The notes beneath the pieces were generated by a model that made no database searches, had not been told where the DNA came from, and was given only the letters and a program-made list of their open reading frames with translations. Below, one piece after another: positions 42,020 through 53,767 of a stretch of DNA of 64,000 bases (positions within the stretch are counted from its first letter, which is position 1; the number at the start of each line of letters is the position of its first letter). The DNA is from Meconema thalassinum (Eukaryota > Arthropoda > Insecta > Orthoptera > Tettigoniidae): assembly GCA_946902985.2 (NCBI GenBank), contig OX336391.1, positions 142,541,074 to 142,605,073 on the forward strand. Direction: 5' to 3'. Position numbers and translations under genes: made by a program.

Positions 42020-43835
42020 CCGAGATGGGTGGATAAGATATTTTAAAAGTTTACAACAGGGGTGGTGCGCCATTAAGGCCCGAAAGGGCCCTGCCCCCCA
42101 GGACCGTTAGGCCATATTGTACACAATTTGTTCAATTAATGTCTTTAAAAATGACTTTAAATAACAGATATTCTACTTAAAATAAGTTTTTTTTTCAATT
42201 CTCGCAAATCTCTAAAAAGAATACATAACTCATACCTAACTTAAGTTCCTGACAGTCTCGTACGGTGTATTGTAATTGCGAGGGGCCACTCAATGGAACC
42301 TTCCATGTAAAGTATGCGGATTGAATGGCCGGCTGAGAAAACAGTGGATATACTCTTTTACAAATTGATTGTCGGCGGTCGAGATGGGAACTATTCTTTG
42401 TTTACTTGTGTCACAAGTCAGCCTGCTTCGTTGACAGGTACAGTTACTCAGCTCTAGTAGCCTCAGTCATCGTTTAACAGTCCATGGCAACATGAGCCCC
42501 TGTGGCGCTTATCTGACGCATTGCTGCTTGACTTATGTGCAGACTGCACTCTGTCATCGCTGTGTCCTCCGCTTCGCCCCGCGGGGCTCGTGCTACAATA
42601 AACAACAAACGCTGACGCAGCCACGCTCAGCAGCAATCAAATGTTGAATGTGTAATAGCACAGTCTTGCGAATTCGTGTGGGCTGTGAAAGGATTTTCTT
42701 TTATCTTTAAGGGCCTGGGGTATTGGCCCATAACGTTGCGTTGAAGCGAAATAGAAGATGTCTCTATTTCACTTCCATTTCTATCTCTGTAGGTCAAACA
42801 GGATTACGAGAGATGGGTCTACCCCACGCTCTAAAACAGGTACATAGCCATTGTTCACAGCTTGCTGAAATTGAGATTTTAGGCTACACGAAACTATCCC
42901 TCCCTATATTATTCTGCTAAGGTCCCATTCCAGTTTTGTACCGAAAATAAGGCCCCATTAACACCAACCTACACATATGGGGTACCTACAGGTTCAGCAT
43001 AACCCAATGCGTAAGCGAAACGCACTCACTTACTCTTTAAATGCCTCACAGTTAAATAAATACCTTAAAACATGTATATTTACAATGAAATAATGAAAGA
43101 ATGCAACACGGTAACCATGGTAACAGAATCTCACAGGTCCATCTATTTCTGTAAGACGCAATGCAATTCCAATTATTACATTACTGTGAAAGTTTCCATA
43201 CGGTTATAAGGTTATCACTGAACCAAATTAAGCTGTAAAATTCATCAATACATACAGTATAATGCGCTTAAGGAGGTCAAGGGGCACTCTAGATTTTTTT
43301 CACGCAATTTTCACGTGTGAGGGTGGTACGAAAGGTCTTTTTCACCCGACTATAAAAGGTCTCCGAAACCCACATTTAAAGGCCCTTAAATTAACAGTGT
43401 CTATGATATTCCCAGAAAACTAACTTCGCTATGATATACCTATGAAAGAATGACAAACCCCTAACCACTGCACCAGTAGCTGAATTGATCAAGTCTGATT
43501 ATTCTTACCAAGGATAAATCAGTCATAGCATTCATGATTGAGATTTTGGAGTGTACTCTTTAAAACTAGAATATTCGCGGGCGAAGCCGCGACGGGTAAT
43601 GCTAGTATTTACAGTATATATTTTCAGTTGCCTGGTGTTCCAAGTACAGTACAAGTGTGCCAGTGAGCTCTGTGAAGTTAATGTGTTTTTAACTTTTGTG
43701 GTTCGGTACGTAGTTATTATATGCTGATTGTGTGTGGCATAGGAAAACGAATGAAGTGGAATTTTTATTAAGCCTACGGTAACTATTTTCTTCTGTTCGT
43801 CTGAACACAAAGTTAAAAATTGGAAGTTAGAAACT
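42020..43835. other. Unassigned sequence
   Basis: No gene or recognised repeat family. Short palindrome AAGGCCCGAAAGGGCC near 42075. Confidence 0.5.
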
Positions 43836-43837
43836 AA

Positions 43838-44580
43838 GATGATGATGATAATTGTTGTTTTAAGGGGCCTAATATGTAGGTTATCGGCCTCTAATGGTTT
43901 GGGTGATAGTGAAAGATGAGATGAGAATGAAAACTATAACTAATACTAACTACAAACTTTCATACTAGAAGAAGAAATGGTAAACAAATAAAGGATAAGG
44001 CAAATAAAGGACAGGGAGAAAAGAAATGCCCTCAACCCTCGAAGAATGAGAATTGAGGGACTTGGAAGGAAGGTGAGCCATGAAAGGCAGATAGGAAAGG
44101 GGGAAAGAGGAGAGGCCCGTCCCAAGGGCAGAGGAAAAAGGGGACAAGACGGACCTAGCTCAGGAATCCCTCCGGGTCGCCAAGTCCCAAACTCACCAGC
44201 CGTGAGCCCTTGAGGGTGTAGCACTATTCAGGGTGCACCAGAAGTGGTTGGGCTACATACACCCTGCCTCCTTGAGGGCCTTGAGCAGAAGGCAGGAGAT
44301 AACATGAAAAGAAAAGAACATGAAACATGACAAGAGAAAGAAGGCTGACCCCTCGAAGAATGAAGGTATGAGGAGAGATGAGACAAGGGCCAATTAAGGC
44401 GTGAAAGTGAAAGACTCCCTAGTTCTCGGATACCATAATACCATCGGGGTCGAAAGAGAACAAGATTTGACCAAGAGTGGTAGACAGGAAAGAAAACGGA
44501 GAGGAGCCTGGCACAAGTAAGTGGAAGCAATGCTGGACTCGGCAACCCACGTCCCACTGGATGTGAGCCTCTGAGGGGGT
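43838..44580 (-). mobile_element. Family-R repeat, copy 3
   Basis: Same body and 3' hairpin as 21840-22575. Minus-strand broken frames include GVCSPTTSGAPWIVLHPQGL, comparable to GVCSPSTSGAPWIVLHPHGL in copy 2, so this part was probably once aligned in all copies. Confidence 0.75.
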
Positions 44581-44584
44581 AGAA

Positions 44585-45180
44585 CCTGAGACCAGAATCA
44601 TAAATACCATAGCGTTTACCGTTATGTCACATAGAGCTATGAGCAGAGAGTAATGTGCGTCGGTCATTACGAAGAGCTCTTGATGCCATCTCTCCAAATT
44701 TGCAAAATACTAAAAAAAGATACGTCAAGCTTTGTGTAGCGTGCTTGGTGGTGGGGGGTACTGCTGGCTCACCGCCAGCGAGATTTCTGCGGTGATGACT
44801 GGCGGCCTGTCGCGCTGTCACCACTGGAGCCGGCAAGTGGAACAGGCCGACAGGTTGCTGTCAACCGCTCATACATCTCATCTTTATTGATGACATTACG
44901 TCTTCCGGGTAATGGCTCTCCGCTGCCAGCTTCCATTAGCATCATAACTTCTCTTAATTGCTTCAGATCTGTAATATTATTACGGACGGTACCATAATTC
45001 AAGAATCGAGTGCCGCTGAACTAGGCTGTGATAGCGTATGTTGATCGTAGCAGCTGGAGTCTTGCGGGACAAGAAGGAAGACACAGTGATGATGAAGTTC
45101 AGTGTCCACACTGCTACGCGTAACAAGAGCACATGTCACTCCGATGACTGAAGTTACTGGAGCTGTATCATAGCATACCG
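44585..45180. other. Unassigned sequence
   Basis: No gene supported. Confidence 0.5.
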
Positions 45181-45182
45181 AA

Positions 45183-45232
45183 CCCCTCGTGGTGTAACGG
45201 CTAGCATTCTTGGCTATCGCTCCGCTGATATA
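45183..45232 (+). repeat. SINE family D head only
   Basis: CTCGTGGTGTAACGGCTAGC and ATTCTTGGCTATCGCTCCG, then unrelated sequence. Confidence 0.65.
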
Positions 45233-45234
45233 AC

Positions 45235-45975
45235 TAGCAGTTTTTAAAATGTGTTTCTAATGGTTATTATAAAATTTTAATGTTGGCAGCATTACAGCAT
45301 GTCAGTCATATTCCAAGAGCCAGGGGTGTATATAAGGGGGGAGCTGCCCCCCCCCCCCCCCCTGAAAAAGCCAATACCGGCTCTGCCAATTTATTTCTGG
45401 TGTGATGGCTGGAACGGAGTACACTCAGCCTTGTGAGCCAAAACTGAGAATTCCACAGTACGGTAATTTTGAGAAATAAATTATCAATTGGTAAAAAAAA
45501 AACCTGTTTACCTTTCTGCTTCATAATTTGACAAATATTTAGATATTCGCCATTCATACTTCACAGGCCATTAAGTATAACATTTTATTTGTGTATTGTG
45601 TTGGATTTTACAACCTTTCTGTATTGGCACTAAATTGTAGGCTATATAAAATTAGAATTTTACAATTAACTCTCATCTAAAATAATTACACAAAGTTATA
45701 TGCTCTACGGTATTGGTTGATATTTCTGGGTATTTGGCGATGACAATCCCCTGAGAATACTCACAATTTTTCAGAATAGTCAGCCCCCCCCCCCCCCCCC
45801 GGAAAAATAAAATCTGTATACGCCCCTGCAAAGAGCTAGGCCTACAACTAGCAGTTATTATGGCTTCAAACCCTATAGTAAAGTTATTATGTTGTTTTAA
45901 TGTTGGCAGCGCTACAGCATGGTGCCCGTTATATTTCCAAAAGCTACAACTAGCAGTTGTTATATAATTTTAATA
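45235..45975 (+). repeat. Tandem ~130-bp units interrupted by a hAT-like element
   Basis: TTTTAATGTTGGCAGCryTA and CAGCATG plus CAACTAGCAGTT recur on both sides of 45321-45828 and again near 45945, so the hAT-like element inserted in a short tandem array. Confidence 0.65.
45321..45828. mobile_element. hAT-like MITE with poly-C tracts
   Basis: Ends CAGGGGTGTATA and, inverted, CAGGGGCGTATACAG. The 8-bp target duplication CCAAGAGC/CAAAGAGC (45313-45320, 45829-45836) has one mismatch. C runs lie at 45348-45362 and 45784-45800. A family D SINE fragment lies at 45363-45465. No transposase. Confidence 0.83.
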
Positions 45976-46124
45976 TTGCCAAATTAATTAGATACGGTAA
46001 ACCATGAAAGGGTCGTTTTACACTAAACAAATCTTAACTAACATTAACAAAGAAAAGACATGAAAATGACCATGTCTGTCCAAAAAATCCTCATTGACAA
46101 CGTTTATAAATACGAAGGTCAAAA

Positions 46125-46178
46125 TGTAATAATAATAATAATAATAATAATATTTTTTTTTTTTTTTTTTTTTTTTAG
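46125..46178. repeat. (AAT)n plus poly-T tract
   Basis: Simple repeat, followed at 46215-46231 by the palindrome CTGCTACTGAGTAGCAG. Confidence 0.9.
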
Positions 46179-46345
46179 GGGAAGAAATGCATTTACGCAC
46201 AGAGTGTCGGGCTCCTGCTACTGAGTAGCAGACTACCGACTAAAACTCCCCCTTTACTTCTGAACACTAGCCTGGAACCGTTTAGCACATTACTTCAGGC
46301 TAGAGTCATTTTATATTTGCCCGTAGGGGCACTCTTCCGAAATGA

Positions 46346-46346
<1 letters not shown>

Positions 46347-46379
<33 letters not shown>

Positions 46380-46757
46380 TCGTATGGCCTCGAATGCCGG
46401 GTGCAAGCTTTGTTAATTGACACCCAGAGAGCAGCTTGAATGTCGAATTTTGTTGTTCCTAAGAGCGCTATGAAATTCAAGGAGGTTAGATACCTAACCT
46501 CCTTGACACTATAGCGCTTTCTAGCAGAGAAAGGAGGAACTATTGTGTTGGCGGAAAATCCTGAGATTAATTTTGCCATTATGAACACGGCCTACTGAAT
46601 TCAAATGGGTTCTTTAACATGCCAACAACGTATGACATGAGTATCGTGATTTTTGTCGCCTTTCAAAAATCACTTACCATGGCCAGGAGCGAACCTGCAA
46701 TCTTGGGGTTGGTAGTCTGACACTATAACCACTCACCCACCGTGGCAAGCTATAAAC
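46347..46757 (-). repeat. SINE family G copy, complete
   Basis: 3' end CGTATGGCCTCG with (AAT)n tail at 46349-46379, hairpin at 46464-46518, and head on the minus strand GCCACGGTGGGTGAGTGG. Confidence 0.9.
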
Positions 46758-46759
46758 AA

Positions 46760-47775
46760 CAACAACAAGTGACAAATGGCAGTGATGACAGCAAGGGGTT
46801 AATCTCGGAAAAGCAGCAGGGAAATGATTGAGGCAGCGGGTAGTCAGGAGGGGTAGAGGGTAGGAATAAAAGATGAAAGGGATCTTCTAAAGTTTATCTT
46901 GAATGTCTGTATAGGACCAAACTTAAAAAAATCGCTTTCTGGAGGTTACTCTTGTGAAGTGTTCACTTTACCAAGTCGTAGGCTATGTCACCTGGAAAAG
47001 TGCTAGTGAACTGAGACGTTTGGAATGTGAGACAGTGAGATAAAAATGAGGCAAACAGCTCAAGGTCACATAGTCGCTCATCTTTCAACTGAACGGGGAT
47101 GGCAAGTCCAACAGAGTGATCTACACCATTACATCACTAACAAGAATTGGGCAGTTCAGCTCGTGCAATCAAAATAAAATGTCACATACGCTCTGCATGA
47201 AGATTAGATAGCTGACAGGTTCTTCCCCATTGAAGTAACACAGAACAAAAATGCAATAAACTGAAAGATCTAGCATACTGATTAAAATATATATATATTA
47301 TGTCTTTTTATGTGCTAATGAGTGAAAAGCAGGAATTTATGCATTTATAGAAAAAAATGTTTATTTACCTAAAAATCCGAGCCCTAGTCATTACTCATGA
47401 GTCATGACACTCACGACTATTGTGAACGGAAATCTGACGGTTGAATCACTGAAATACGCGTCCGTTAACTTACAGTAAACTTCAAATTATCTGGTGTGTT
47501 TATCATCGAAAGTAGGTAAAACTTTCTGTCGAGCTCTCTTAAAGGACTTGTACGATACTTTACTGTCGCGTTTGAAGCGAGGGAGTGTCACGAGATATTG
47601 ATAGTGCTGTGTAATTGTCGTAATTTGTCACATACAATACGTCCAAACTTACGAAACTGGGCTGAGGTCGTAACCATTATATGGCAAACCCAAGGTTGTA
47701 GTCAGGAATCATTGGCGGGGGCGTCGAAGTTTTACTAAAATGCATCGAATAATCATCACTATTTCTCCGTGAAGA
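46760..47775. other. Unassigned sequence
   Basis: No gene recognised. Confidence 0.5.
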
Positions 47776-47776
47776 A

Positions 47777-48106
47777 CCCTCCGTGGCTTAGGCGGCAGCA
47801 AGCCGGCCTCTCACCGCTGGGTCCGTGGTCAAATCCCGGTCACTCCATGTGAGATTTGTGCTGGACAAAGTGGAGGCAGACAGGTTCTTCTCCGGATACT
47901 CAAGTTTTCCCTGTCCAAAATTTCATTCCAGCAACACTCTCCACTATCATTTTATTTCATCTGTCATTCATTTAACCATTGCCTCAGAGGAGTGCGACAT
48001 GCTTCGGCAGCCGGCACAGTTCATATCCTCGCCACTAGATGGGGGCTTCATTCATTCCATTCCTGACTCGGTCAGTCGACTCGAAGCAGGCTGTGGATTT
48101 TCATTT
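47777..48106 (+). repeat. SINE family A copy, complete
   Basis: Head CTCCGTGGCTTAGGCGGC, damaged B-box (GGTCAAATCCC, one base lost), full body and end GGATTTTCATTTTC. Confidence 0.9.
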
Positions 48107-48111
48107 TCACA

Positions 48112-48525
48112 TCATTGACGAGATGGCCAAATCAGCAGGAAAATATGTTCTTCGCTTGTCACCATACCACTGTGAATTTAATCCCATCGAAGAACTATAT
48201 AAAATTGAACAACGTCTCATTCGAAAAACAAGAGATGAAGAATTTAATTTCGGCTGCATACCCCCACGTGACCACACAAAATTGGCCAAACTACGTGACT
48301 ACACCAAAAAAAATCAAATGTGATCAGTGGAAAGCAGATGAGATTCAAGATGACGAGGAACAATTTTTGATGCGCTTCTCATCTTCATCATCATCATCTT
48401 CGTTTTCTTTCACTTTCGATAGATCGCCTTATGGTTCCAATTCGGCTGAAACTGGACAATCCAGGGACACGGATGAATTTATGGAAGGGTTAACACCACT
48501 ACCAGAGGATAGTGGGCAGGCCTGA
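48112..48525 (+). pseudogene. DDE-type transposase C-terminal fragment
   Basis: The first frame reads DEMAKSAGKYVLRLSPYHCE followed by FNPIE, the third catalytic-acid region of DDE_3-type (Tc1/mariner-superfamily) transposases, LxPYHCxxNPIE. After a frameshift near 48240 the homologous tail continues (NLISAAYPHVTTQNWPNYV, then IQDDEEQFLMRF, a Ser run, and DEFMEGLTPLPEDSGQA with stop). The acidic and Ser-rich tail is usual for such proteins. The N-terminal two thirds are absent, and SINE A abuts the left edge. Confidence 0.65.
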
Positions 48526-48631
48526 AGGTATGTGATGTAATTCAACTTTCAATTCTCTGATATTATTATATTCGTGGAAAATTACATATTAGGCTACAAT
48601 TTATTATAACCAACCGTATGATACTCGGGGG

Positions 48632-48920
48632 GCTGCGTGGCGCAGTCAGTAGAGGCGCTGAGCTTCTAACTGAAAGGGAGTGGGTTCGATCCCCACCCAG
48701 GTAGTGGATTTTAGAAACAAAACTGCCACTTTCGGAAACGCAAATAACCCTGGGGTTCACTCAGCCTACAACAGAAATGAGTACCAGGGTAATTCCTGGG
48801 AGTAAAGACGGCCGAGCGTGGAGCTGACAACTCCATCCCATCTATAGTGACGATGTCACAAAAAGTGGAAAACTCTACCTTCCACTAGTCCCAGGGCCTG
48901 TACGGAGTTGGCTTTGCTTT
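48632..48920 (+). repeat. SINE family F (single copy here)
   Basis: tRNA-like head GGGGCTGCGTGGCGCAGTC with B-box GGTTCGATCCCC at a normal distance, then an unrelated body ending CAGGGCCTGTACGGAGTTGG. The head is intact enough to resemble a tRNA but is followed by the SINE body. Confidence 0.7.
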
Positions 48921-48924
48921 GTAT

Positions 48925-49755
48925 GATATTCGAGAAAATGTAATATTATAACATATTATAATATTATCGTATTCGTGAATAATTGAAAATTATAAATTAT
49001 AATGTGTGCATTAAAAATGCACTCTGAGCTTTGGTGTATCATATCTAAATTTTGTACAGTCGTTCGCTGCAAGGCATGAGGCTACAACAAACAAATATTT
49101 CGGAAATTTCAAGAGTTTTGCGTAAAACCACGCCTGTATACGAGTTATGTTACATCATGTGCCTGGCCATACAGAACTTTTTATATGCAGTGGATCTGGC
49201 ATCAGCGCGCCCCATTTAACGCGTTCTGTCTTTTAAGGTAGAGACGCTCTATAGTGCTGAATTTTAGCCATTTTTAGTGAATATGTGAGGGGCCGATAAC
49301 CTAGATGTTACGCTCTTTAATATAACAATTATCATCATTATTATCATCAGATTCTAGTGTGTACTAAATCAGACGAGGGCACGACTACCGCTGCGCCAGA
49401 AGAAGACTTGGCTCGAGCAGTGTTTCTATGCACGTTGAGGAAATACAGACTCGCTGGAGCTTGGCGTAATCCATGGCTGAGCCCAGGCAATTAAAATCAT
49501 CTGAGCCGTGATGACGTTACAACCCACTGTTCATAGTTCCCTTATTAAAGAGTGACATTTCAAAGAGAAAAAGTGGATGGCATGCACAGTGATCCAGCGA
49601 CTTTCCCCGCACATGACATGGAGAGTGTGTTTGATGGTTGGATGATTCCTAATCATGTGACTGAAACCGATACTGTTTCAATGTACTAAATATTGACTTT
49701 AGGTTTAAAAAAAAGGTTTATAATTAACATGTCAATAAGGTATCGGGCTATCATG
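48925..49755. other. Unassigned, with family-R 3' end fragment
   Basis: 49283-49345 carries GGGGCCGATAACCTAGATGT and ATTATCATCATT (plus strand), a family-R end. The rest shows no gene. Confidence 0.55.
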
Positions 49756-49757
49756 GT

Positions 49758-49831
49758 CATTTTTAGCCTACTTTCGATTTTTGCAAAAAATTAAAATAGT
49801 CTTATGAGATCTATACAGGGCCAAAAATTGT

Positions 49832-49862
<31 letters not shown>

Positions 49863-50390
49863 AACTCTGAATGTCTGTGTCCCCCTATCAGTTCGAACAC
49901 GCTGCAACCGAATTAAACGAAATTTGGTCCCGAGGTAGAACTAGCAAAGGGCACCTCAGTGTCATGTTTTATATCGCCACCATCTTGACGGATACGTAAT
50001 GGCGGCCAACTAAATGTTCAAAGCTTATATCAAAATACGACTAACCTAATCATCCGATCTCTACCAAATTTTGCAACAACATGCCTCTACGTGGGAAGCA
50101 TATTTTAACAAAACTACAAGATCATCAACCCAATACTTTGCGGATGGCGGGCATGTATGTGTGCAAATCGATTCCCACTATCAATTCAATCACGGTGAAA
50201 CAGAATTGAACGAAATTTGGTACAGAGGTAGCACTATCATTAATATCCGTATAGCACGTTGTATTTCAACAAGCTACTACAACCAACATCAATTATAGGC
50301 CTACTGCTTGAAAAGGACAAAGAGTTATAACAACACCCATACATTTAGGAGAAAGTAGGCTATATGTACTTTACTGAACATCTTGTTATG
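49758..50390 (+). mobile_element. Helentron-like repeat, family I, copy 2 (two units)
   Basis: TAGCCTACTTTC (49764-49775) and its perfect inverse GAAAGTAGGCTA (50351-50362) bound a (TG)n tract (49833-49861) and two units 293 bp apart (49892, 50185). The 3' hairpin region is TGTAC-TTTACT-GAACA then CTTGTT. The same end block (GCACGTTGTATTTCAACAAG) occurs in copy 1. Confidence 0.65.
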
Positions 50391-50535
50391 TCATTCTATT
50401 ATTTTTATTATTATTATATTTGATTTAATGGTGTTCGGATACTTGGTATGGCTTGAGGGTGGTTCTCACAGTGTCAAAAAGGTTGAGAATGCCTGCCTGC
50501 TCTAACTGTTACTATTCTCGAAATTCCATGTTCTT

Positions 50536-50660
50536 CAGTCGGTCAACACGATTGTGATTTTTTTTCATGATTAGGGAATAAGCCACCACAATTGGGTACA
50601 GTCGTGTTGACCGACTGAAAAACATAAAATTTCGATCACTAAGGCAACACTGAAAAATGG
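50536..50660 (-). repeat. Hairpin repeat family P, compact copy
   Basis: Perfect 16-bp inverted repeat CAGTCGGTCAACACGA at 50536-50551 and 50602-50617, then TTGCCTTAGTGATCG-type flank on the minus strand. Confidence 0.75.
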
Positions 50661-50664
50661 CTTC

Positions 50665-51025
50665 TAACACAAAATAATCAATTTTTCTTCTACTGTATTT
50701 ACTTTGCACATGCACGGCCTCAGCTCTTGCTGTCTAACTATTCTCACTAATCTCCACCCACGCACAGTCCATTGCGTAATAGTGAACGGTTTCTGTACGG
50801 TAGAATCCGTAAATATTATAGCCGTTCTGGGTACTGTGACGTCACCAGGGATAGTAACATAAAACAAACATGTGTGTATTTCCCAATGAGAAACACGAAG
50901 AACTTGTTATTTTCCTCCCCACTCTTATAAGATAGTCCACTAGCGACCTTGGCTTCTACCTAGAAGAGAAAGCACGACGCTTTACAACAGAGGGGAAAAC
51001 CCCAACCGTATGAAAGAATCTGGGC
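50665..51025. other. Unassigned sequence
   Basis: No gene recognised. Confidence 0.5.
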
Positions 51026-51029
51026 GGGC

Positions 51030-51928
51030 ATCAATTCCACTCGGTCGAACATAAATTCCCCAAGATTTGCCTTAATTCCACTCGGTCCTCCAAGGGACCC
51101 AAAAATGAGTTCCTCAACTCCGCTCAGGCAAAGGGGTTAACCCCAATGACGTAAACAAATGTCATTCTTGAACGCAGCTGATTTTTCCGTTCTAGGCTGG
51201 AAAAGAGTATTTTCAGCATCCGTAGCTGATATCGAAAGTATTTTTTTAGGTACAAATTATACACCTATTATTATCTAAGTTTAATTTAATAATGTCTGAC
51301 TAGGTTAAAAAACATACAAATATTTAATTATGCACATGTTAAAAACAATGTATAAAATTTGTAGAAAAAAATAGAAAACTTGGCTGACTTATCTAAAAGA
51401 ATATTATGATTAATTTTAAATCACTTGTATTTTCTGCCATATAAGTTATAATGAGCCAAACACTTTATACCTGATTTAACGAATGAGCGAACTTGACATC
51501 AGAGCGGTTGACCAATGGCACAACAATGCGTTGCGAACACCACCACGCCATCGGTCCAACGCTCTGAAGTCAAGTCCGCTCATTCGTTAAATCAGATATA
51601 AACATAATACATACAGAGTTAGATATTAATCACTGTTGGTAAATAAAAATATGGGCAGGAAATTTAATAAAATAAGAAAAATCAGCATCTTAAAATCACA
51701 TAAATCTTTACTTCATTTCAAACTATACAAAAACATTTGATGAAACTCTTTTCATCCCCTAAATATTTTGACCCGGCCCTTGGTATGCGAGCAGGAGGGT
51801 TATGACATTTGTTTACGTCATTGGGGTTAACCCCTTTGCCTGAGCGGAGTTGAGGAACTTATTTTTGGGTCCCTTGGAGGACCGAGTGGAATTAAGGAAA
51901 ATCGAGGGGAATTTATGTTCGACCAGTA
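51030..51928. mobile_element. Long-TIR foldback element, copy 2
   Basis: Closely similar to 33700-34848 but with internal deletions (about 60 bp in the left arm and about 130 bp before the right arm). The central palindrome is at 51476-51594. The right end is AATTTATGTTCGACC. Confidence 0.8.
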
Positions 51929-52009
51929 GTCCCACCACAATGCGCCAAAACCTTCCGTCAACAAGGTTCTCTTTGAACCAGATCTCCGTCATTTATATAG
52001 CGTTGTGCA

Positions 52010-52100
52010 TTAGCTTCTTGCTGGGTCCAAGGTTGCAGGTTCGAATCCTGGCGCAGCCAGTTGGAATTTGAGGGTGCGCAAATATGAGGGAGTCGTATCA
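52010..52100 (+). repeat. SINE family K fragment
   Basis: B-box GGTTCGAATCCTGG, then CGCAGCCAGTTGGAATTTG and GGGTGCGCAAATATGAGGG. Confidence 0.65.
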
Positions 52101-52106
52101 GTCTTA

Positions 52107-52715
52107 CCATTATAGGCGAGTTGCATACGACTGTTTATGTTCGACGATATTATAACTATATTTTATTTTACGTTCGAACATAAATAATCATAAATATCTG
52201 TCGAGATTCAGTCACTTGAATTTAGTGATGGGAGTGCAATCGCTGAGTTTGCTGTCTGTGCTTTACAAGTTCTCTGACCCACGCATGCACTCTGTCTGCT
52301 TGGCAATGCCATATGTTTATAGCATGCCGATCTGCACCATGACGTTCTAGTGTGCTTATATTAACAGCAACATTCACTAAAATTGTCGGCGAAATCCTAC
52401 GAATGCAATGACCTGTGTAGAAAGTAGAGTTGCGGATATTGAGGTACAGTTCTATTTATTTTGTTAAACCAAACATTACGGACGGTGCACACTTTCCATG
52501 TCGGTATAGGCTAGGGTACAAGACATTGTCAATTTTCAAATCGTGTAATTCATGTCCGACATTTTGGATTTTGAGCGCATGTGAGAAGCTATCTTTGCCT
52601 AATTGGTCAATGAATGAGCTCTGATTGGTTGGAGATAAGTAGTACTTTAATGACCCACATTACGATACAGTTTTCTGACCGATAATATTTACCTTTCGAC
52701 ACCGTCGAACATAAA
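52107..52715 (-). repeat. TTTATGTTCGA-bounded repeat, copy 2
   Basis: Inverted relative of 23244-23774 with TTTATGTTCGA at 52134-52144 and TCGAACATAAA at 52705-52715. Confidence 0.65.
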
Positions 52716-52721
52716 ACCAAC

Positions 52722-52723
52722 AA

Positions 52724-52760
<37 letters not shown>
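52722..52760. repeat. (ATT)n microsatellite
   Basis: About 12 ATT units. Confidence 0.9.
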
Positions 52761-52802
52761 GTACATTCGTTTCATAATCGTATAGCCTCGGTTATCGTCC
52801 GG

Positions 52803-53125
52803 TCCGTCCCGTTGCGTAGTGGCTAGCATTCTTGGCTGTCACCATGGAGGTCCGGGTTCGATTCTCGGCTCTGGTAAGGAATGTAATTCTGGTCTGAGGG
52901 CTGGATTCCCATCTTTAAGTGTTTTTTTCCCTCGTAGTTTCCTCCACTTCTACTCCAGGCAAATGCTGGGACGGTTCCTAACGCAAGGCCACGGCCGCCT
53001 CCTTATCAATACTCACCTGCATTACAAATTGACACACTAATATAGTCAACACAATAACACAGGTTATCATACAAATTACACACACACGCACATACATACA
53101 CCACGATGTCACAAACACCCTGAAT
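52803..53125 (+). repeat. SINE family D copy, complete
   Basis: Head TCCCGTTGCGTAGTGGCTAGC, B-box GGTTCGATTCTCGG, central CCAGGCAAATGCTGGGACGG, GGCCACGGCCGCCTCCTT, 3' module ACACAGGTTATC. Confidence 0.9.
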
Positions 53126-53129
53126 CAAC

Positions 53130-53765
53130 ATCAGTTATCGTGGTGCATCGGAGCCAGTTAGGCAATCCACTCTCCAATTTCAACGCTCCATTTCTGCTGC
53201 CAACTGGCAGAGAAACTGGAATCTATTGGACAACTTGTGGCTGAGATTTAATTAATTTTTTGTTGTTGTAATCACCAAATGTGATATAAGAGGTCGTGTA
53301 CGAGCTGTCATCGTACAACTGGGGAGAGCCGTGAATGTGTCCAGCCCTTCATAAATCAGACTTTCCTGCACATGAATCAAACCCGGCATAGCGAGCTCCA
53401 TGGCCTTTAGATACACCACAGCAAGTGAAGCTAGCGCGGTCGGTAACCCCAGAACGGAGAGTACAGACGAAATACTTAATTCTGGGTAAGAAGTTATTTA
53501 TTTATTCTGGCCCTAGTTTGAGAAATCTCCATTACTTTCCACTTGAGAAGGAATCACTAAGCAGTGTTCCACACACATTTTGCATGCGAAGAGCTCAAAT
53601 GTCAATGGAATAATTCATCAAATGCACACTTGAACATGGCAATGGGAAGAAGTCTGTAACTGAACACGCCAATGCATGCAGTAACAACACATCTCTCGTG
53701 TAGCCATTATTGCGTATTGGCTTCGATCCAGGGCTGTAGTGAGCGATCACGGGCCCTAGGAAAGA
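53130..53765. other. Unassigned sequence
   Basis: No gene recognised. Confidence 0.5.
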
Positions 53766-53767
53766 GT

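Noticed and set aside
48632..48710. Possible functional tRNA gene
   Set aside because: A and B boxes are present but the sequence continues into a SINE-like body and I could not close a clean acceptor stem with a 3' end and terminator.
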